A stretch of 64,000 nt of DNA, taken from positions 3,100,001-3,164,000 of the forward strand of contig NZ_CP017990.1 of assembly GCF_002208095.1 (NCBI RefSeq), read 5' to 3'. The position numbers were made by a program, and so were the translations under genes. The notes beneath the pieces were generated by a model that ran no database searches, was not told the DNA's origin, and worked only from the letters and a program-made list of their open reading frames with translations. The stretch comes from Enterobacter cloacae complex sp. ECNIH7 (GTDB taxonomy: Bacteria; Pseudomonadota; Gammaproteobacteria; Enterobacterales; Enterobacteriaceae). Each line of letters begins with the position of its first letter. Within the stretch, counting starts at the first letter, position 1. This document shows positions 47,250-56,151 of this stretch, piece after piece.

Positions 47250-48196
47250 TGGCAATCGCGAATATCGTCCATTCCGGCTACGGCTTTCGCTGCACCGCAA
47301 CGGATCGCGCGCTGCCGCTGACGTTGGGTCTCGACGGCAGCGCGGTGCTGGAGCGTCTGAATGGGCTCCCGGACGGCTGGCTGGTCGAAGCCCTGGATCA
47401 GCTGTTTGTTGCCGCACCCGCGCTGACCGGCATTACCCTGCCCTGGGCGACCTGGCAGGATGCCCCCCAGGCGCAGGCTCTGTTTAGCCTGGCCCACGGG
47501 GACTATCTGGCACGCGAAACCTTCTGGCAGCTGCCGCTGTGGCTGAAAGGCGAACGGCCGCAGGCCAGCGGCGGGATGCAGTTTGATGAGAGCCGTCAGC
47601 TGTATTTCCCGCTGCGTCCTCACCGCCCGCAGCGCGAAGTGTACCGTCGCTACGATCCGCAAATTAAGCGCACCCTCAGCTTCCGCGTGGTCGACGTGGC
47701 GCTGGACGGCGAGCGCTTTACCCAATGGATGAATAACCCGCGCGTGAACGCCTTCTGGGAGATGGCGGGCCCGCAGGCGGAGCAGGAAAGCTACCTGCGC
47801 CGTCAGCTTGACTCGACCTACTGCTACCCGGTTATCGGCTGCTTCGATGACCAGCCGTTCGGCTATTTTGAGCTCTACTGGGCGGCGGAAGACCGCATTG
47901 GCCGCCACTACCGCTGGCAGCCGTTTGACCGCGGCCTGCACATGCTGGTGGGCGAAGAGAACTGGCGCGGCGCGCAGTACATCCGCAGCTGGCTGCGCGG
48001 CCTGAGCCACTATCTGTATCTCGATGAACCGCGCACCGCGCGCATCGTAGCCGAGCCGCGCTTTGACAACCAGCGCCTGTTCCGCCATCTGGCCTCCGCC
48101 GGTTTCGAGACGGTGAAAGAGTTCGACTTCCCGCACAAGCGCTCGCGCCTCATCATGAGCCAGCGCCACCGCTTCTTCAGCGAGGTGGAACTGTGA
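47249..48196 (+). CDS. iucB: N6-hydroxylysine acetyltransferase IucB
   Basis: A 315-residue GNAT-type acetyltransferase, which acetylates N6-hydroxylysine from acetyl-CoA. The acetyl-CoA domain covers about residues 140-315: RFTQWMNNPRVNAFWEMAG, PFGYFELYWAAEDRIG and FDRGLHMLVGEENWRG. Length equals E. coli IucB. It overlaps iucC by 4 nt. Confidence 0.96.
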   Translation: MAIANIVHSGYGFRCTATDRALPLTLGLDGSAVLERLNGLPDGWLVEALDQLFVAAPALTGITLPWATWQDAPQAQALFSLAHGDYLARETFWQLPLWLKGERPQASGGMQFDESRQLYFPLRPHRPQREVYRRYDPQIKRTLSFRVVDVALDGERFTQWMNNPRVNAFWEMAGPQAEQESYLRRQLDSTYCYPVIGCFDDQPFGYFELYWAAEDRIGRHYRWQPFDRGLHMLVGEENWRGAQYIRSWLRGLSHYLYLDEPRTARIVAEPRFDNQRLFRHLASAGFETVKEFDFPHKRSRLIMSQRHRFFSEVEL

Positions 48197-49935
48197 ACGC
48201 GCTCTGGCAGAAAGTGAACCGCGAGATGGTGGCGAAGATCCTCGCCGAGCTGGAGTACGAACGCACCCTGCGCGCTGAGCCGGTTTCGTCGGACGGCTGG
48301 CGCATCACTATGGGCACCGAGTCCTGGCAGTTTCGCGCCGCGCGCGGGATCTGGGGCTGGCTGCATATCGACCCGGACAGCCTGATCGCCGCCAGCGGCG
48401 AAGCCGTCGAAGCGGAACGCGCGCTGCTGCAGCTGGCGACGGTGCTGGAGATGAGCGACGCGCAAACGGCAGAGCATATGGAAGATCTCTACGCCACGCT
48501 GCGCGGCGACATGCAGCTGCTGCAGGCGCGTGAAGCGCTGGACGCGGACGCGCTGATCCACCTCGACCCGGACGAATTACAGTGTCTGATGAGCGGTCAC
48601 CCGAAGTTTATTTTCAACAAAGGTCGCCGCGGCTGGGGCCTGGACGCGCTGCGTCAGTACGCGCCCGAGTATCGCGGACGTTTTCGCCTGCACTGGGTCG
48701 CCGTTCAGCGCGAGCATCTGGTCTGGAGCAGCGACGCCGATTGCGAGATCAACGCTCTGCTGGCGAGCGCCATGGACAACGCCGAGCGCGCCCGCTTTGA
48801 CGCCCGCTGGCAGGCGCTGGGTCTCAACGACGGCTGGCTGCCACTGCCGCTGCACCCGTGGCAGTGGCAGCAGAAGATCGCCGTTCATTTCCTGGCCCAG
48901 CTGGCGCGCGGAGAGATGATTGAGCTGGGCGAATTTGGCGACGAGTATCTTGCACAGCAGTCCCTGCGCACGCTCACCAACGCCAGCCGTCGCGCGCCGT
49001 ATGACATCAAGCTTCCGCTGACCATCTACAACACCTCCTGCTATCGCGGCATCCCGGGCAAATACATTGCCGCCGGGCCGCTGGCCTCGCGCTGGCTTCA
49101 GCAGCAGTTTTCCACCGACGCCACGCTGATCCGCTCCGGTGCGCAGGTGCTTGGCGAACCCGCTGCCGGCTATCTGTCGCATCCGGGCTATGCCGCATTG
49201 CCGAAAGCGCCCTACCGCTATCAGGAGATGCTGGGGGTGATCTGGCGCGAGAATCCGTCCTGTTATTTAGAAGACGGTGAACAGGCGGTGCTGATGGCAG
49301 CGCTGATGGAAACCGACAATGCCGGGCGCCCGCTGATCGACGCGTGGATTAAACGCTCGGGGCTAAGCGCCGACGAATGGCTGGAAAAGCTGTTTGAGGC
49401 AACGGTGATCCCGTTCTATCACCTGCTCTGCCGCTACGGCGTGGCGCTGATCGCCCACGGCCAGAACGTGACGCTGGTGATGAAGGATTACGTCCCGCAG
49501 CGCATCCTGCTGAAGGATTTCCAGGGCGATATGCGCCTGGTGGATGAGGATTTCCCGCAGGCCCAGAGCCTGCCGGAGCAGGTGAAGGCCGTCACGGCGC
49601 GCCTGAGCGCGGATTACATCATTCACGACCTGCAAACCGGCAACTTTGTTACGGTGCTGCGCTTTATCTCGCGCCTCACCCTGCAATGCGGCGTGAGCGA
49701 AACGCGCTTCTACCAGATTCTGGCCGGGGTATTACGGGGTTATATGGCGGCGCACCCGGATCTGGCAGAGCGCTTCGCCAAATTCGATCTCTTCAAGCCG
49801 CAGATTATTCGCGTGATCCTCAACCCGGTCAAACTGACCTTCTCCGAACACGACGGCGGCAGCCGCATGCTGCCGAACTACGTCACCGACCTTGATAACC
49901 CTCTTTTTCTCGCCTCCCGGGAGTCAGCGCAATGA
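48193..49935 (+). CDS. iucC: Aerobactin synthase IucC
   Basis: A 580-residue NIS synthetase that adds the second acetyl-hydroxylysine to give aerobactin. Conserved blocks: SGHPKFIFNKGRRGWG, LPLHPWQWQQKI, TNASRRAPYDIKLPLTIYNT and AHGQNVTLVMKDYVPQRIL. GTG start inside the iucB stop (GTGA); it overlaps iucD by 4 nt (ATGA). Paralogous to IucA. Confidence 0.96.
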   Translation: MNALWQKVNREMVAKILAELEYERTLRAEPVSSDGWRITMGTESWQFRAARGIWGWLHIDPDSLIAASGEAVEAERALLQLATVLEMSDAQTAEHMEDLYATLRGDMQLLQAREALDADALIHLDPDELQCLMSGHPKFIFNKGRRGWGLDALRQYAPEYRGRFRLHWVAVQREHLVWSSDADCEINALLASAMDNAERARFDARWQALGLNDGWLPLPLHPWQWQQKIAVHFLAQLARGEMIELGEFGDEYLAQQSLRTLTNASRRAPYDIKLPLTIYNTSCYRGIPGKYIAAGPLASRWLQQQFSTDATLIRSGAQVLGEPAAGYLSHPGYAALPKAPYRYQEMLGVIWRENPSCYLEDGEQAVLMAALMETDNAGRPLIDAWIKRSGLSADEWLEKLFEATVIPFYHLLCRYGVALIAHGQNVTLVMKDYVPQRILLKDFQGDMRLVDEDFPQAQSLPEQVKAVTARLSADYIIHDLQTGNFVTVLRFISRLTLQCGVSETRFYQILAGVLRGYMAAHPDLAERFAKFDLFKPQIIRVILNPVKLTFSEHDGGSRMLPNYVTDLDNPLFLASRESAQ

Positions 49936-51257
49936 AAACCTATGATTTCATCGGCATTGGTATTGGCCCGTTTAACCTTAGCATCGCCGCTCTGGCCGAA
50001 GAGCTGGACGGCTTTAGCTCGCTGTTCCTCGAGCGTAAACCGCACTTCTCCTGGCACCCGGGAATGATGGTGCCGGACTGCCACATGCAAACCAGCTTCC
50101 TGAAGGATCTGGTCAGCGCCGTGGAGCCGACCAACCGCCACAGCTTCCTGAACTACCTGGTGCAGCGCAAAAAGTTCTATCGCTTCCTGACTACCGAGCA
50201 GCGCACCGTCTCCCGCGAAGAGTTTGCGGACTACCTGTGCTGGGCGGCGGAAAACCTAACCAATCTGTCCTTCAGCCAGCAGGTCCAGCAGGTGAGCTTT
50301 GATGAGAAAAGCGGCCTGTTTGAGGTGGTGACCCAGCGCGACCGCTTCCTGGCGCGCCACGTCTGCGTGGGGATTGGCAAACAGATCAACCTGCCTGACT
50401 GCGTTACGACGCAGGACGATACCTGTTTCCACGCCAGCGAGATGATGCTGCGCACGCCGGATCTCACCGGCAAGCGCGTCACCGTCGTCGGCGGCGGCCA
50501 GAGCGGGGCCGACCTGTTCCTGAATATCTTCCGCGGCGAATGGGGCCAGCCGCTGAGCCTGAACTGGGTATCGCGCCGCAATAACTACAACGCGCTGGAT
50601 GAAGCCGCCTTTGCCAACGAGTATTTCACGCCGGAGTACGTGGACAGCTTCTCTACGCTGGGCGAAGAGGCCCGACGTCAGATGCTGCACGAGCAGAAGA
50701 TGACATCCGACGGCATCACCACCGAGTCCCTGCTGGCGATTTACCGCGCCATGTACCACCGCTTCGAAGTGCTGCGTGAAAAACCCTGGGCGCACCTGAT
50801 GCCGTCCCGCTCGGTGACGGCCCTGACGCGCCAGGAAAACAGACATCGCCTGAGCATTCAGCATCACCTCGACGGCGGCCGCGAGCAGCTGGATAGCGAC
50901 GTGGTGATTTTCGCCACCGGCTACCGCGCCGTGCAGCCCGCGTTCCTCGCGCCGCTGTCTCACCGCCTGCATCTGGACACGGACGAAGCCTTCTGCATTA
51001 ACAATGATTTCACTCTCGAATGGGACGGTCCGCAGAGCAACCGCCTGTTCGCCGTGAACGCCGGGATGCACCGTCTCGGCATTGCCGAACCCCAGCTCAG
51101 CCTGATGGCCTGGCGCGCGGCGCGAATTCTTAATCGCGCACACGCGGACGAGCCGTTTGAGCTGGCCACCACACCCGGCGTTATCCACTGGCGCACCACC
51201 ACCAGCCCGGACAGCAGCCCGGTTTTTAAATCATTAGCAAAAACCACCGAGTACTGA
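49932..51257 (+). CDS. iucD: L-lysine N6-monooxygenase IucD
   Basis: A 441-residue flavin N-hydroxylating monooxygenase, the first enzyme of aerobactin synthesis. FAD site GIGIGPFNLSIAAL at the N-terminus, NADPH site VVGGGQSGADLFLNI near residue 180, and the C-terminal ATGYR motif (IFATGYRAVQP). A leaflet-like hydrophobic N-terminus suggests membrane association, as in E. coli. Confidence 0.96.
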   Translation: MKTYDFIGIGIGPFNLSIAALAEELDGFSSLFLERKPHFSWHPGMMVPDCHMQTSFLKDLVSAVEPTNRHSFLNYLVQRKKFYRFLTTEQRTVSREEFADYLCWAAENLTNLSFSQQVQQVSFDEKSGLFEVVTQRDRFLARHVCVGIGKQINLPDCVTTQDDTCFHASEMMLRTPDLTGKRVTVVGGGQSGADLFLNIFRGEWGQPLSLNWVSRRNNYNALDEAAFANEYFTPEYVDSFSTLGEEARRQMLHEQKMTSDGITTESLLAIYRAMYHRFEVLREKPWAHLMPSRSVTALTRQENRHRLSIQHHLDGGREQLDSDVVIFATGYRAVQPAFLAPLSHRLHLDTDEAFCINNDFTLEWDGPQSNRLFAVNAGMHRLGIAEPQLSLMAWRAARILNRAHADEPFELATTPGVIHWRTTTSPDSSPVFKSLAKTTEY

Positions 51258-51283
51258 CACACACAATCAGGATCAACATAACA

Positions 51284-53473
51284 ATGAAACGTTCTCATCT
51301 TTGGGTTTTAAATCCTTGCTTGCTTGCAATGCTTTCTACCTCTGCGTGGGCGGAAGAACAAAAGGAAGAAAATATCGTTGTCTCCGCCAGCCGCGCGCAC
51401 CGCAGCGTGGCCGAGATGGCGCAGACCACCTGGGTCATCGAGCGAGCTGAAATTGAGCAGCAGGTTCAGGGCGGGAAAGAGATTAAAGAAGTGCTGGCAC
51501 AGCTGATCCCGGGCATGGACGTCAGCAGCCAGGGCCGTACCAACTACGGCATGAACCTGCGCGGCCGCTCCATGATGGTGATGGTGGACGGCGTTCGCCT
51601 GAACTCGTCCCGCAGCGACAGCCGCCAGCTGGACTCTATCGATCCGTTCAACATTGACCGTATCGAAGTGATCTCCGGCGCCACGTCACTCTACGGCGGC
51701 GGCAGCACCGGCGGCCTGGTGAACATCGTCACCAAAAAGGGCCAGCCGGATACCGAGGTTGAGTTCCAGACCGGGGCAAAAAGCGGGTTTAATAGCCACA
51801 ACGATCACGATGAGAACGTGTCGGCAGCCGTAAGCGGCGGCAACGACAACGCCTCCGGTCGTCTGTCGGTGTCGTATCAGCGCTACGGCGGCTGGTATGA
51901 CGGCAAAGGCAACGAGGTGATTATCGATAACACCCAGACCGGCCTCCAGTATTCCGACCGTATTGATGTGATGGGCACAGGCACCATCAACATTGACGAT
52001 CGTCAGCAGCTGCAGCTGACGACGCAGTACTACAAGAGCGAGTCCGACGGCAAGCATGGGCTGTATCTCGGGAAGAACTTCTCGGCGGTAACGGGCGATG
52101 CGACCGCGTACAACAAAGATAATCTCGATTCTGACCGCGTACCGGGTACCGAGCGCCATCTGATTAACCTGCAGTATTCCAATACCGACTTCTGGGGCCA
52201 GGATCTGGTCGCGCAGATTTACTATCGCGACGAGAGCCTGACCTATTATCCGTTCCCGACCCTGACCAAAGGCGTGGTGAGCAGCATCGGCGCGTCCCAG
52301 CAGAAAACCGATTTTTACGGCGGCAAGCTGACGCTGAACAGCAAGCCGGTGGACGATTTGACGCTGACCTGGGGTGTGGATGCCGACCACGAAACCTTCG
52401 ATGCCAACCAGCAGTTCTTTAACCTGAGCAAGGCTGCGGCGAGCGGCGGCATGGAGCTGGATAACGCCTACAACGTGGGCCGTTACCCGGGCTACAGCAT
52501 CACCAACCTCGCCCCGTTCCTGCAGGCCAGCTACGACATTGACGCCATCACCCTGAGCGGCGGCGTGCGTTATCAGTACACCGAGAACAAGGTAGACGAC
52601 TTTGTCGGTTACACCCAGCAGCAGGCCATCGCCACCGGGAAAGCCACCTCCGCCGATGCGGTGCCGGGTGGGAAAACCGATTACAATAACTTCCTGTTTA
52701 ACGCCGGGATCCTCGGTCGCCTGACCGAACAGCAGCAGCTGTGGTTTAACTTCTCCCAGGGCTTCGAAATTCCGGACCTGGCGAAGTACTACGGCTCCGG
52801 CACCTATCAGCTCAGCAACGGTCACTATCGCCTGCTGAACAGCGTCAACGTGAACGATTCGACGCTGGACGGTATCAAGGTTAACGCTTATGAGCTGGGC
52901 TGGCGCTACACCGGCGATAACCTGCGCACGCAGGTCGCGGCGTATTACTCGCTCTCGGATAAAACCATCACCATCAACAAGACGGATATGACCATCAACC
53001 TGGAAGACGACAAGCGTCGTATCTACGGGGTGGAAGGTCAGGTGGACTATTTCTTCACCGACAGCGACTGGAGCACCGGTGCGAACTTTAACGCTATCAA
53101 GTCTGAAACGCGCGAAAACGGCAAATGGGAGAAGCTGACGGTCGACAGCGCCAGCCCGTCGAAAGCCAGCGCATGGGTCAACTGGGCGCCGGGCGACTGG
53201 ACCCTGCGCGTACAGAGCACGCAGACCTTTGACGTGTCAGACTCCGACGGCAAGAAGATCGATGGCTATAACACGGTCGACTTCCTGGGCAGCTACGCCC
53301 TGCCGGTGGGTAAGGTCAGCTTCAGCGTGGAAAACCTGCTGGACAAAGACTACACCACAGCCTGGGGCCAGCGCGCACCGGGGCTGTATAGCCCAACCTA
53401 CGGTGCGCCGGGGCTGTATACCTATAAAGGCCGCGGACGTACCTTTGGTCTGAACTACTCCGTACTGTTCTGA
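51284..53473 (+). CDS. iutA: Ferric aerobactin TonB-dependent receptor IutA
   Basis: A 729-residue outer-membrane receptor. The signal peptide ends near TSAWA; the TonB box follows (EENIVVSAS). The plug domain holds IKEVLAQLIPGMDVSSQG and LYGGGSTGGLVNIVTKKG; the 22-strand barrel ends in GLNYSVLF with the terminal Phe. It begins 26 nt after iucD without a promoter of its own and is followed by a terminator, so it closes the operon. Confidence 0.96.
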   Translation: MKRSHLWVLNPCLLAMLSTSAWAEEQKEENIVVSASRAHRSVAEMAQTTWVIERAEIEQQVQGGKEIKEVLAQLIPGMDVSSQGRTNYGMNLRGRSMMVMVDGVRLNSSRSDSRQLDSIDPFNIDRIEVISGATSLYGGGSTGGLVNIVTKKGQPDTEVEFQTGAKSGFNSHNDHDENVSAAVSGGNDNASGRLSVSYQRYGGWYDGKGNEVIIDNTQTGLQYSDRIDVMGTGTINIDDRQQLQLTTQYYKSESDGKHGLYLGKNFSAVTGDATAYNKDNLDSDRVPGTERHLINLQYSNTDFWGQDLVAQIYYRDESLTYYPFPTLTKGVVSSIGASQQKTDFYGGKLTLNSKPVDDLTLTWGVDADHETFDANQQFFNLSKAAASGGMELDNAYNVGRYPGYSITNLAPFLQASYDIDAITLSGGVRYQYTENKVDDFVGYTQQQAIATGKATSADAVPGGKTDYNNFLFNAGILGRLTEQQQLWFNFSQGFEIPDLAKYYGSGTYQLSNGHYRLLNSVNVNDSTLDGIKVNAYELGWRYTGDNLRTQVAAYYSLSDKTITINKTDMTINLEDDKRRIYGVEGQVDYFFTDSDWSTGANFNAIKSETRENGKWEKLTVDSASPSKASAWVNWAPGDWTLRVQSTQTFDVSDSDGKKIDGYNTVDFLGSYALPVGKVSFSVENLLDKDYTTAWGQRAPGLYSPTYGAPGLYTYKGRGRTFGLNYSVLF

Positions 53474-53479
53474 TCCTGA

Positions 53480-53505
53480 GCGCCGCCTGCGGGCGGCGCA
53501 TTTTG
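53480..53505 (+). terminator. Aerobactin operon terminator
   Basis: GCGCCGCC-TGCG-GGCGGCGC followed by ATTTTGC, seven bases after iutA. Confidence 0.85.
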
Positions 53506-53590
53506 CTGTGTAATTTCAACGCGAATTTGCTATAAAATCAGCGATTTGCTGAAATTGTCGGCAAACAAACGAAAAGTGCGTTTTCACCCT

Positions 53591-53619
53591 TTGACAAGGC
53601 GTACCGAGGTCGCTACTAT
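53591..53619 (+). promoter_or_regulatory. tRNA-Asn promoter
   Basis: TTGACA, 17-nt spacer, TACTAT, then a GC-rich discriminator GCGCC, as expected for a stringently controlled stable RNA promoter. Confidence 0.85.
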
Positions 53620-53637
53620 GCGCCTCGTTCACACGAT

Positions 53638-53713
53638 TCCTCTGTAGTTCAGTCGGTAGAACGGCGGACTGTTAATCCGTATGTCACTGGTTCGAGTCCA
53701 GTCAGAGGAGCCA
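53638..53713 (+). tRNA. tRNA-Asn (GTT)
   Basis: A 76-nt cloverleaf with encoded CCA. Acceptor TCCTCTG pairs with CAGAGGA; the anticodon GTT lies in GGACTGTTAATCC; the T arm is ACTGGTTCGAGTCCAGT. Identical to the copy at 60,153. By position it corresponds to asnT of E. coli, beside mtfA. Confidence 0.98.
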
Positions 53714-53720
53714 GATTTGA

Positions 53721-53746
53721 AAAGCCTGCTTTTAAAGCAGGCTTTT
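53721..53746 (+). terminator. tRNA-Asn terminator
   Basis: GCCTGCTTT/AAAGCAGGC stem followed by TTTTT. Confidence 0.88.
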
Positions 53747-53796
53747 TGCTTTTCTGCGTTCGGATAATTTGCCGTATGGCAAAAAGCTCCTGTCGC

Positions 53797-54186
53797 TTAG
53801 GGCAGCCTGGCAATCACCTTAATCTCAAACTGGAATCCGTACAGCCACGTCACGCCGATCCCAGTCAACGTAGGGTAAGGCGCTTCCCCCCAATATTCTG
53901 GCAGGATACTCCAGATTGCGTCGAGGTTTGACTCGGGATCGACGACAAAGAGGGTAACGTCAACCACGTCATCGAACGTGCAGCCCGCAGCTGCGAGAAC
54001 AGCATTAAGGTTATCGAATGCCAGCCGGATCTGCGCGTTGAGATCCTCTTCAGGCGAACCATCCTCCCGGCTACCTACCTGTCCCGAAACAAACAGGAAG
54101 CCGTTAGATTTGATGGCGGGTGAATAGCGATTACGCTCGTAGAGCGCCTGCCGTCCAAATGGAAAAACGGCTTCGCGTGTTGTCAT
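53797..54186 (-). CDS. RidA/YjgF-family protein
   Basis: A 129-residue RidA-superfamily protein from MTTREAVFPFG (AGAGG upstream). Family features: FLFVSGQVGSREDGS, QIRLAFDNLNAVLAAAG and the C-terminal FQFEIKVIARL. The Arg that in RidA deaminates 2-aminoacrylate lies in a C-x-R-like position; here that region reads GIGVTWLYGFQ and the Arg is missing, so it is likely a non-archetypal (Rid2-7 type) member with another role. It is divergent from a LysR gene that probably controls it. Confidence 0.78.
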   Translation of the reverse strand: MTTREAVFPFGRQALYERNRYSPAIKSNGFLFVSGQVGSREDGSPEEDLNAQIRLAFDNLNAVLAAAGCTFDDVVDVTLFVVDPESNLDAIWSILPEYWGEAPYPTLTGIGVTWLYGFQFEIKVIARLP

Positions 54187-54327
54187 GTTTGTGCCTCTGT
54201 AATGGGGCGAAATCTGCCCGGTGAACATAAAGACACTTTACAGGTGCCAGATCGGGCGGATAAACAAGCGACTTTGTTCATCATTGTTTGTAATATCCAA
54301 ACAATCTGCGAAAAGAGAGGACCTGGG

Positions 54328-55248
54328 ATGGATCGTTTCGATGCGATGCGCGCCTTTGCTCGCGTGGTGGAGGCTGGCAGTTTCACTAGGGCTGCCCAAA
54401 CGCTTCATATGAGCAAAACCACGGTGACGCAGCTTATTCAGCAGCTCGAAGCTCGCCTGCGCGTAAAGCTGCTCCATCGCACCACCCGCAGGCTCGGTGT
54501 GACTCCTGATGGCGCGGTCTACTACGAGCGCGTCATCCGCCTGCTGGCGGACATGGAAGATGCTGAAAACAGCCTGTCCAGTGCGGCAATTACGCCCGGA
54601 GGACGGCTACGGGTAGATGTGCCCACTCCTCTCGCCCGCCTGGTGCTGGTGCCCTCGCTACCGGCTTTTCACGCGCGCTACCCTGATATCCAGTTCGACA
54701 TGGGCGTGAGTGACCGGGTGGTGGATCTGATCGGCGACAACGTGGATTGCGTCGTGCGCGGCGGGGGAATCAATGACCAGTCCCTGATCGCACGCCATGT
54801 TGGCGATTTGCAAATCGGTGTTTACGTCGCACCGAGCTACGTGGAACGCCTCGGCGCCCCTGCGCACCCGCGAGAGCTGGAAAACACGGACCATCGCATA
54901 GTGGGATTCTTGTCCTCACGCACAGGTAAGATTGATCCTCTGGTACTGAACGGTGAGAGTGTACGTATTGAAATCACGGGAAGCTATGTGCTTGCAGTGG
55001 ATGATGGCAACGCCTACCTCGAAGCCGGGCTCGCGGGATTAGGCGTGATTGCGCTACCCGTCTATATGGCGGCAGCGCATCAGGCATGTGGTTCCTTGAT
55101 TCCGCTATTTGAAGACTGGCGTATTGATCCAATGCCCCTGTATCTGGCCTTTCCGCCGAACCGCCACGTTAACGCCAAACTGCGCGTTTTTATCGATTGG
55201 ATCGTTGAATTGATGCAGCAGCATGTCCCCACTTCTACCCATAAGTAA
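54328..55248 (+). CDS. LysR-type regulator divergent from RidA gene
   Basis: 306 residues from MDRFDAMRAFARV; the longer frame is rejected because GAGAGG lies just before this ATG. Helix-turn-helix: GSFTRAAQTLHMSKTTVTQL. The effector domain has the DCVVRGGGINDQSLIAR pattern typical of the large CrgA/DmlR-like group, often controlling divergent oxidoreductase or Rid-type genes. The effector is unknown. Confidence 0.8.
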   Translation: MDRFDAMRAFARVVEAGSFTRAAQTLHMSKTTVTQLIQQLEARLRVKLLHRTTRRLGVTPDGAVYYERVIRLLADMEDAENSLSSAAITPGGRLRVDVPTPLARLVLVPSLPAFHARYPDIQFDMGVSDRVVDLIGDNVDCVVRGGGINDQSLIARHVGDLQIGVYVAPSYVERLGAPAHPRELENTDHRIVGFLSSRTGKIDPLVLNGESVRIEITGSYVLAVDDGNAYLEAGLAGLGVIALPVYMAAAHQACGSLIPLFEDWRIDPMPLYLAFPPNRHVNAKLRVFIDWIVELMQQHVPTSTHK

Positions 55249-55297
55249 CTGCATCTATTCGTTCATCACCGCGAGTGACGGTCATGCTGGCGGTTTT

Positions 55298-55322
55298 GAA
55301 GCAGGTTTTTTTGCTTTTCTGC
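55298..55322 (+). repeat. Third copy of the tRNA-Asn terminator tail
   Basis: GAAGCAGG, seven T, GCTTTTCTGC: nearly the same as the right half of the two tRNA-Asn terminators (53,734-53,757 and 60,249-60,272), without the left stem arm. It bounds the ridA-lysR segment. Confidence 0.6.
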
Positions 55323-55323
55323 C

Positions 55324-55626
55324 CTACAGCACGAACTCATAGTGCGAGCCATCCGGCAGTTCCACATCAAGCCGCAGCTTTCCGCCCGCCGCCTCAACGT
55401 AGCGCTTGAGAGAAGAGAGTTTCAAATCGCGCCCGGGCTTTTCCATTACCGCAACGGTAGGTTGCCTGATACCCAACGCCTGCGCCATTTCTACCTGCGT
55501 TTTTTGTACTTTCTCGCGTAACTCAGCAAGATGAATGTTGAGCAAAATATCCGTTGCTATCGCCTGAGCGCTGGCGACAACCTCCGGCTTTTCATCCGCT
55601 ATAAGCTGCTCAAGGGTTCTTCCCAT
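55324..55626 (-). CDS. HigA-like antitoxin, XRE family
   Basis: A 100-residue antitoxin with a C-terminal Cro/CI helix-turn-helix (KTQVEMAQALGIRQPTVAVME) followed by SSLKRYVEAAGGKLRLDVEL, typical of antitoxins partnered with RelE/HigB toxins. It begins 4 nt after the broken toxin frame, in the toxin-first order of higBA. The antitoxin itself is intact and may still autoregulate. Confidence 0.82.
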   Translation of the reverse strand: MGRTLEQLIADEKPEVVASAQAIATDILLNIHLAELREKVQKTQVEMAQALGIRQPTVAVMEKPGRDLKLSSLKRYVEAAGGKLRLDVELPDGSHYEFVL

Positions 55627-55630
55627 CGCG

Positions 55631-56013
55631 CTATTCCCTCTCTTTTAATGTATTCAGCCAGTGAGTGAATTCCCGGTCAGCAACGAGAAGCATCTCATCG
55701 TAGAATCGCCTTTCATTGCCGACCTTATTGCCCGCACAAAGCACGATACCCGTGCGGTTTGGATCAAAGGCGAAAAACGCCCGCAAGGGATCGCCCTTAC
55801 TCTGACTTTCATGTTGCTGTGACGAGAGCCTTTAAGCGTATCAGCGTAGGGTCTCGATAAACCCGGCCCCTTCTCTCGCAAAACAAGCAGTGCTGCAAGT
55901 ACGCTGGCGCGTTCGGTATCGTCAAGCGAAGTGAACCAGCGATCAAACCTGTCCGTCGTGTTAATTGCCCACACAAGGCCTCCCATCCAATATAGATCAA
56001 AAGCTATATACAT
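55631..56013 (-). pseudogene. HigB/RelE-like toxin, frameshifted
   Basis: The first part reads as a normal toxin (NTTDRFDRWFTSLDDTERAS, SRPYADTLKGSRHSNMK). Right after SRHSNMK a small deletion changes frame; in the starting frame translation ends early with unrelated residues. In the other frame the expected toxin end appears: GDPLRAFFAFDPNRTG, VLCAGNKVGNERRFYDEM and LNTLKERE, stopping just before the antitoxin. The lost piece corresponds to the usual E-L-R before Q-S-K-G. Active-site residues of RelE-type toxins lie in the lost frame, so the toxin should be inactive, unless recoding occurs. Confidence 0.85.
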
Positions 56014-56151
56014 GCAAAGCTATAGCGATGATTATGCAGAGATGGAAAAGCAGAACCTTGTGGGGTTACGGAAAGACTGAACGCGTGCCGGAGTAATTCT
56101 GTGTATCCCTTGTTGGATATTCATTTTGTTACGAGCAGCATCGAAAAAAGT

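Larger units (their letters stand above)
53555..53757 (+). repeat. Direct repeat copy 1 (tRNA-Asn with promoter and terminator)
   Basis: About 200 bp closely matching 60,069-60,272. Identity is patchy upstream, exact across the tRNA and nearly exact through the terminator tail TTTTTGCTTTTCTGC. Confidence 0.85.

Noticed and set aside
51686..52825. 379-codon open frame on the minus strand within iutA
   Set aside because: Shadow of the TonB receptor gene with compositionally biased product.
45369..53505. Aerobactin locus considered as part of a mobile island with integrase
   Set aside because: No integrase, insertion sequence or tRNA 3'-end duplication is visible on the mtfA side, so mobility is not supported.
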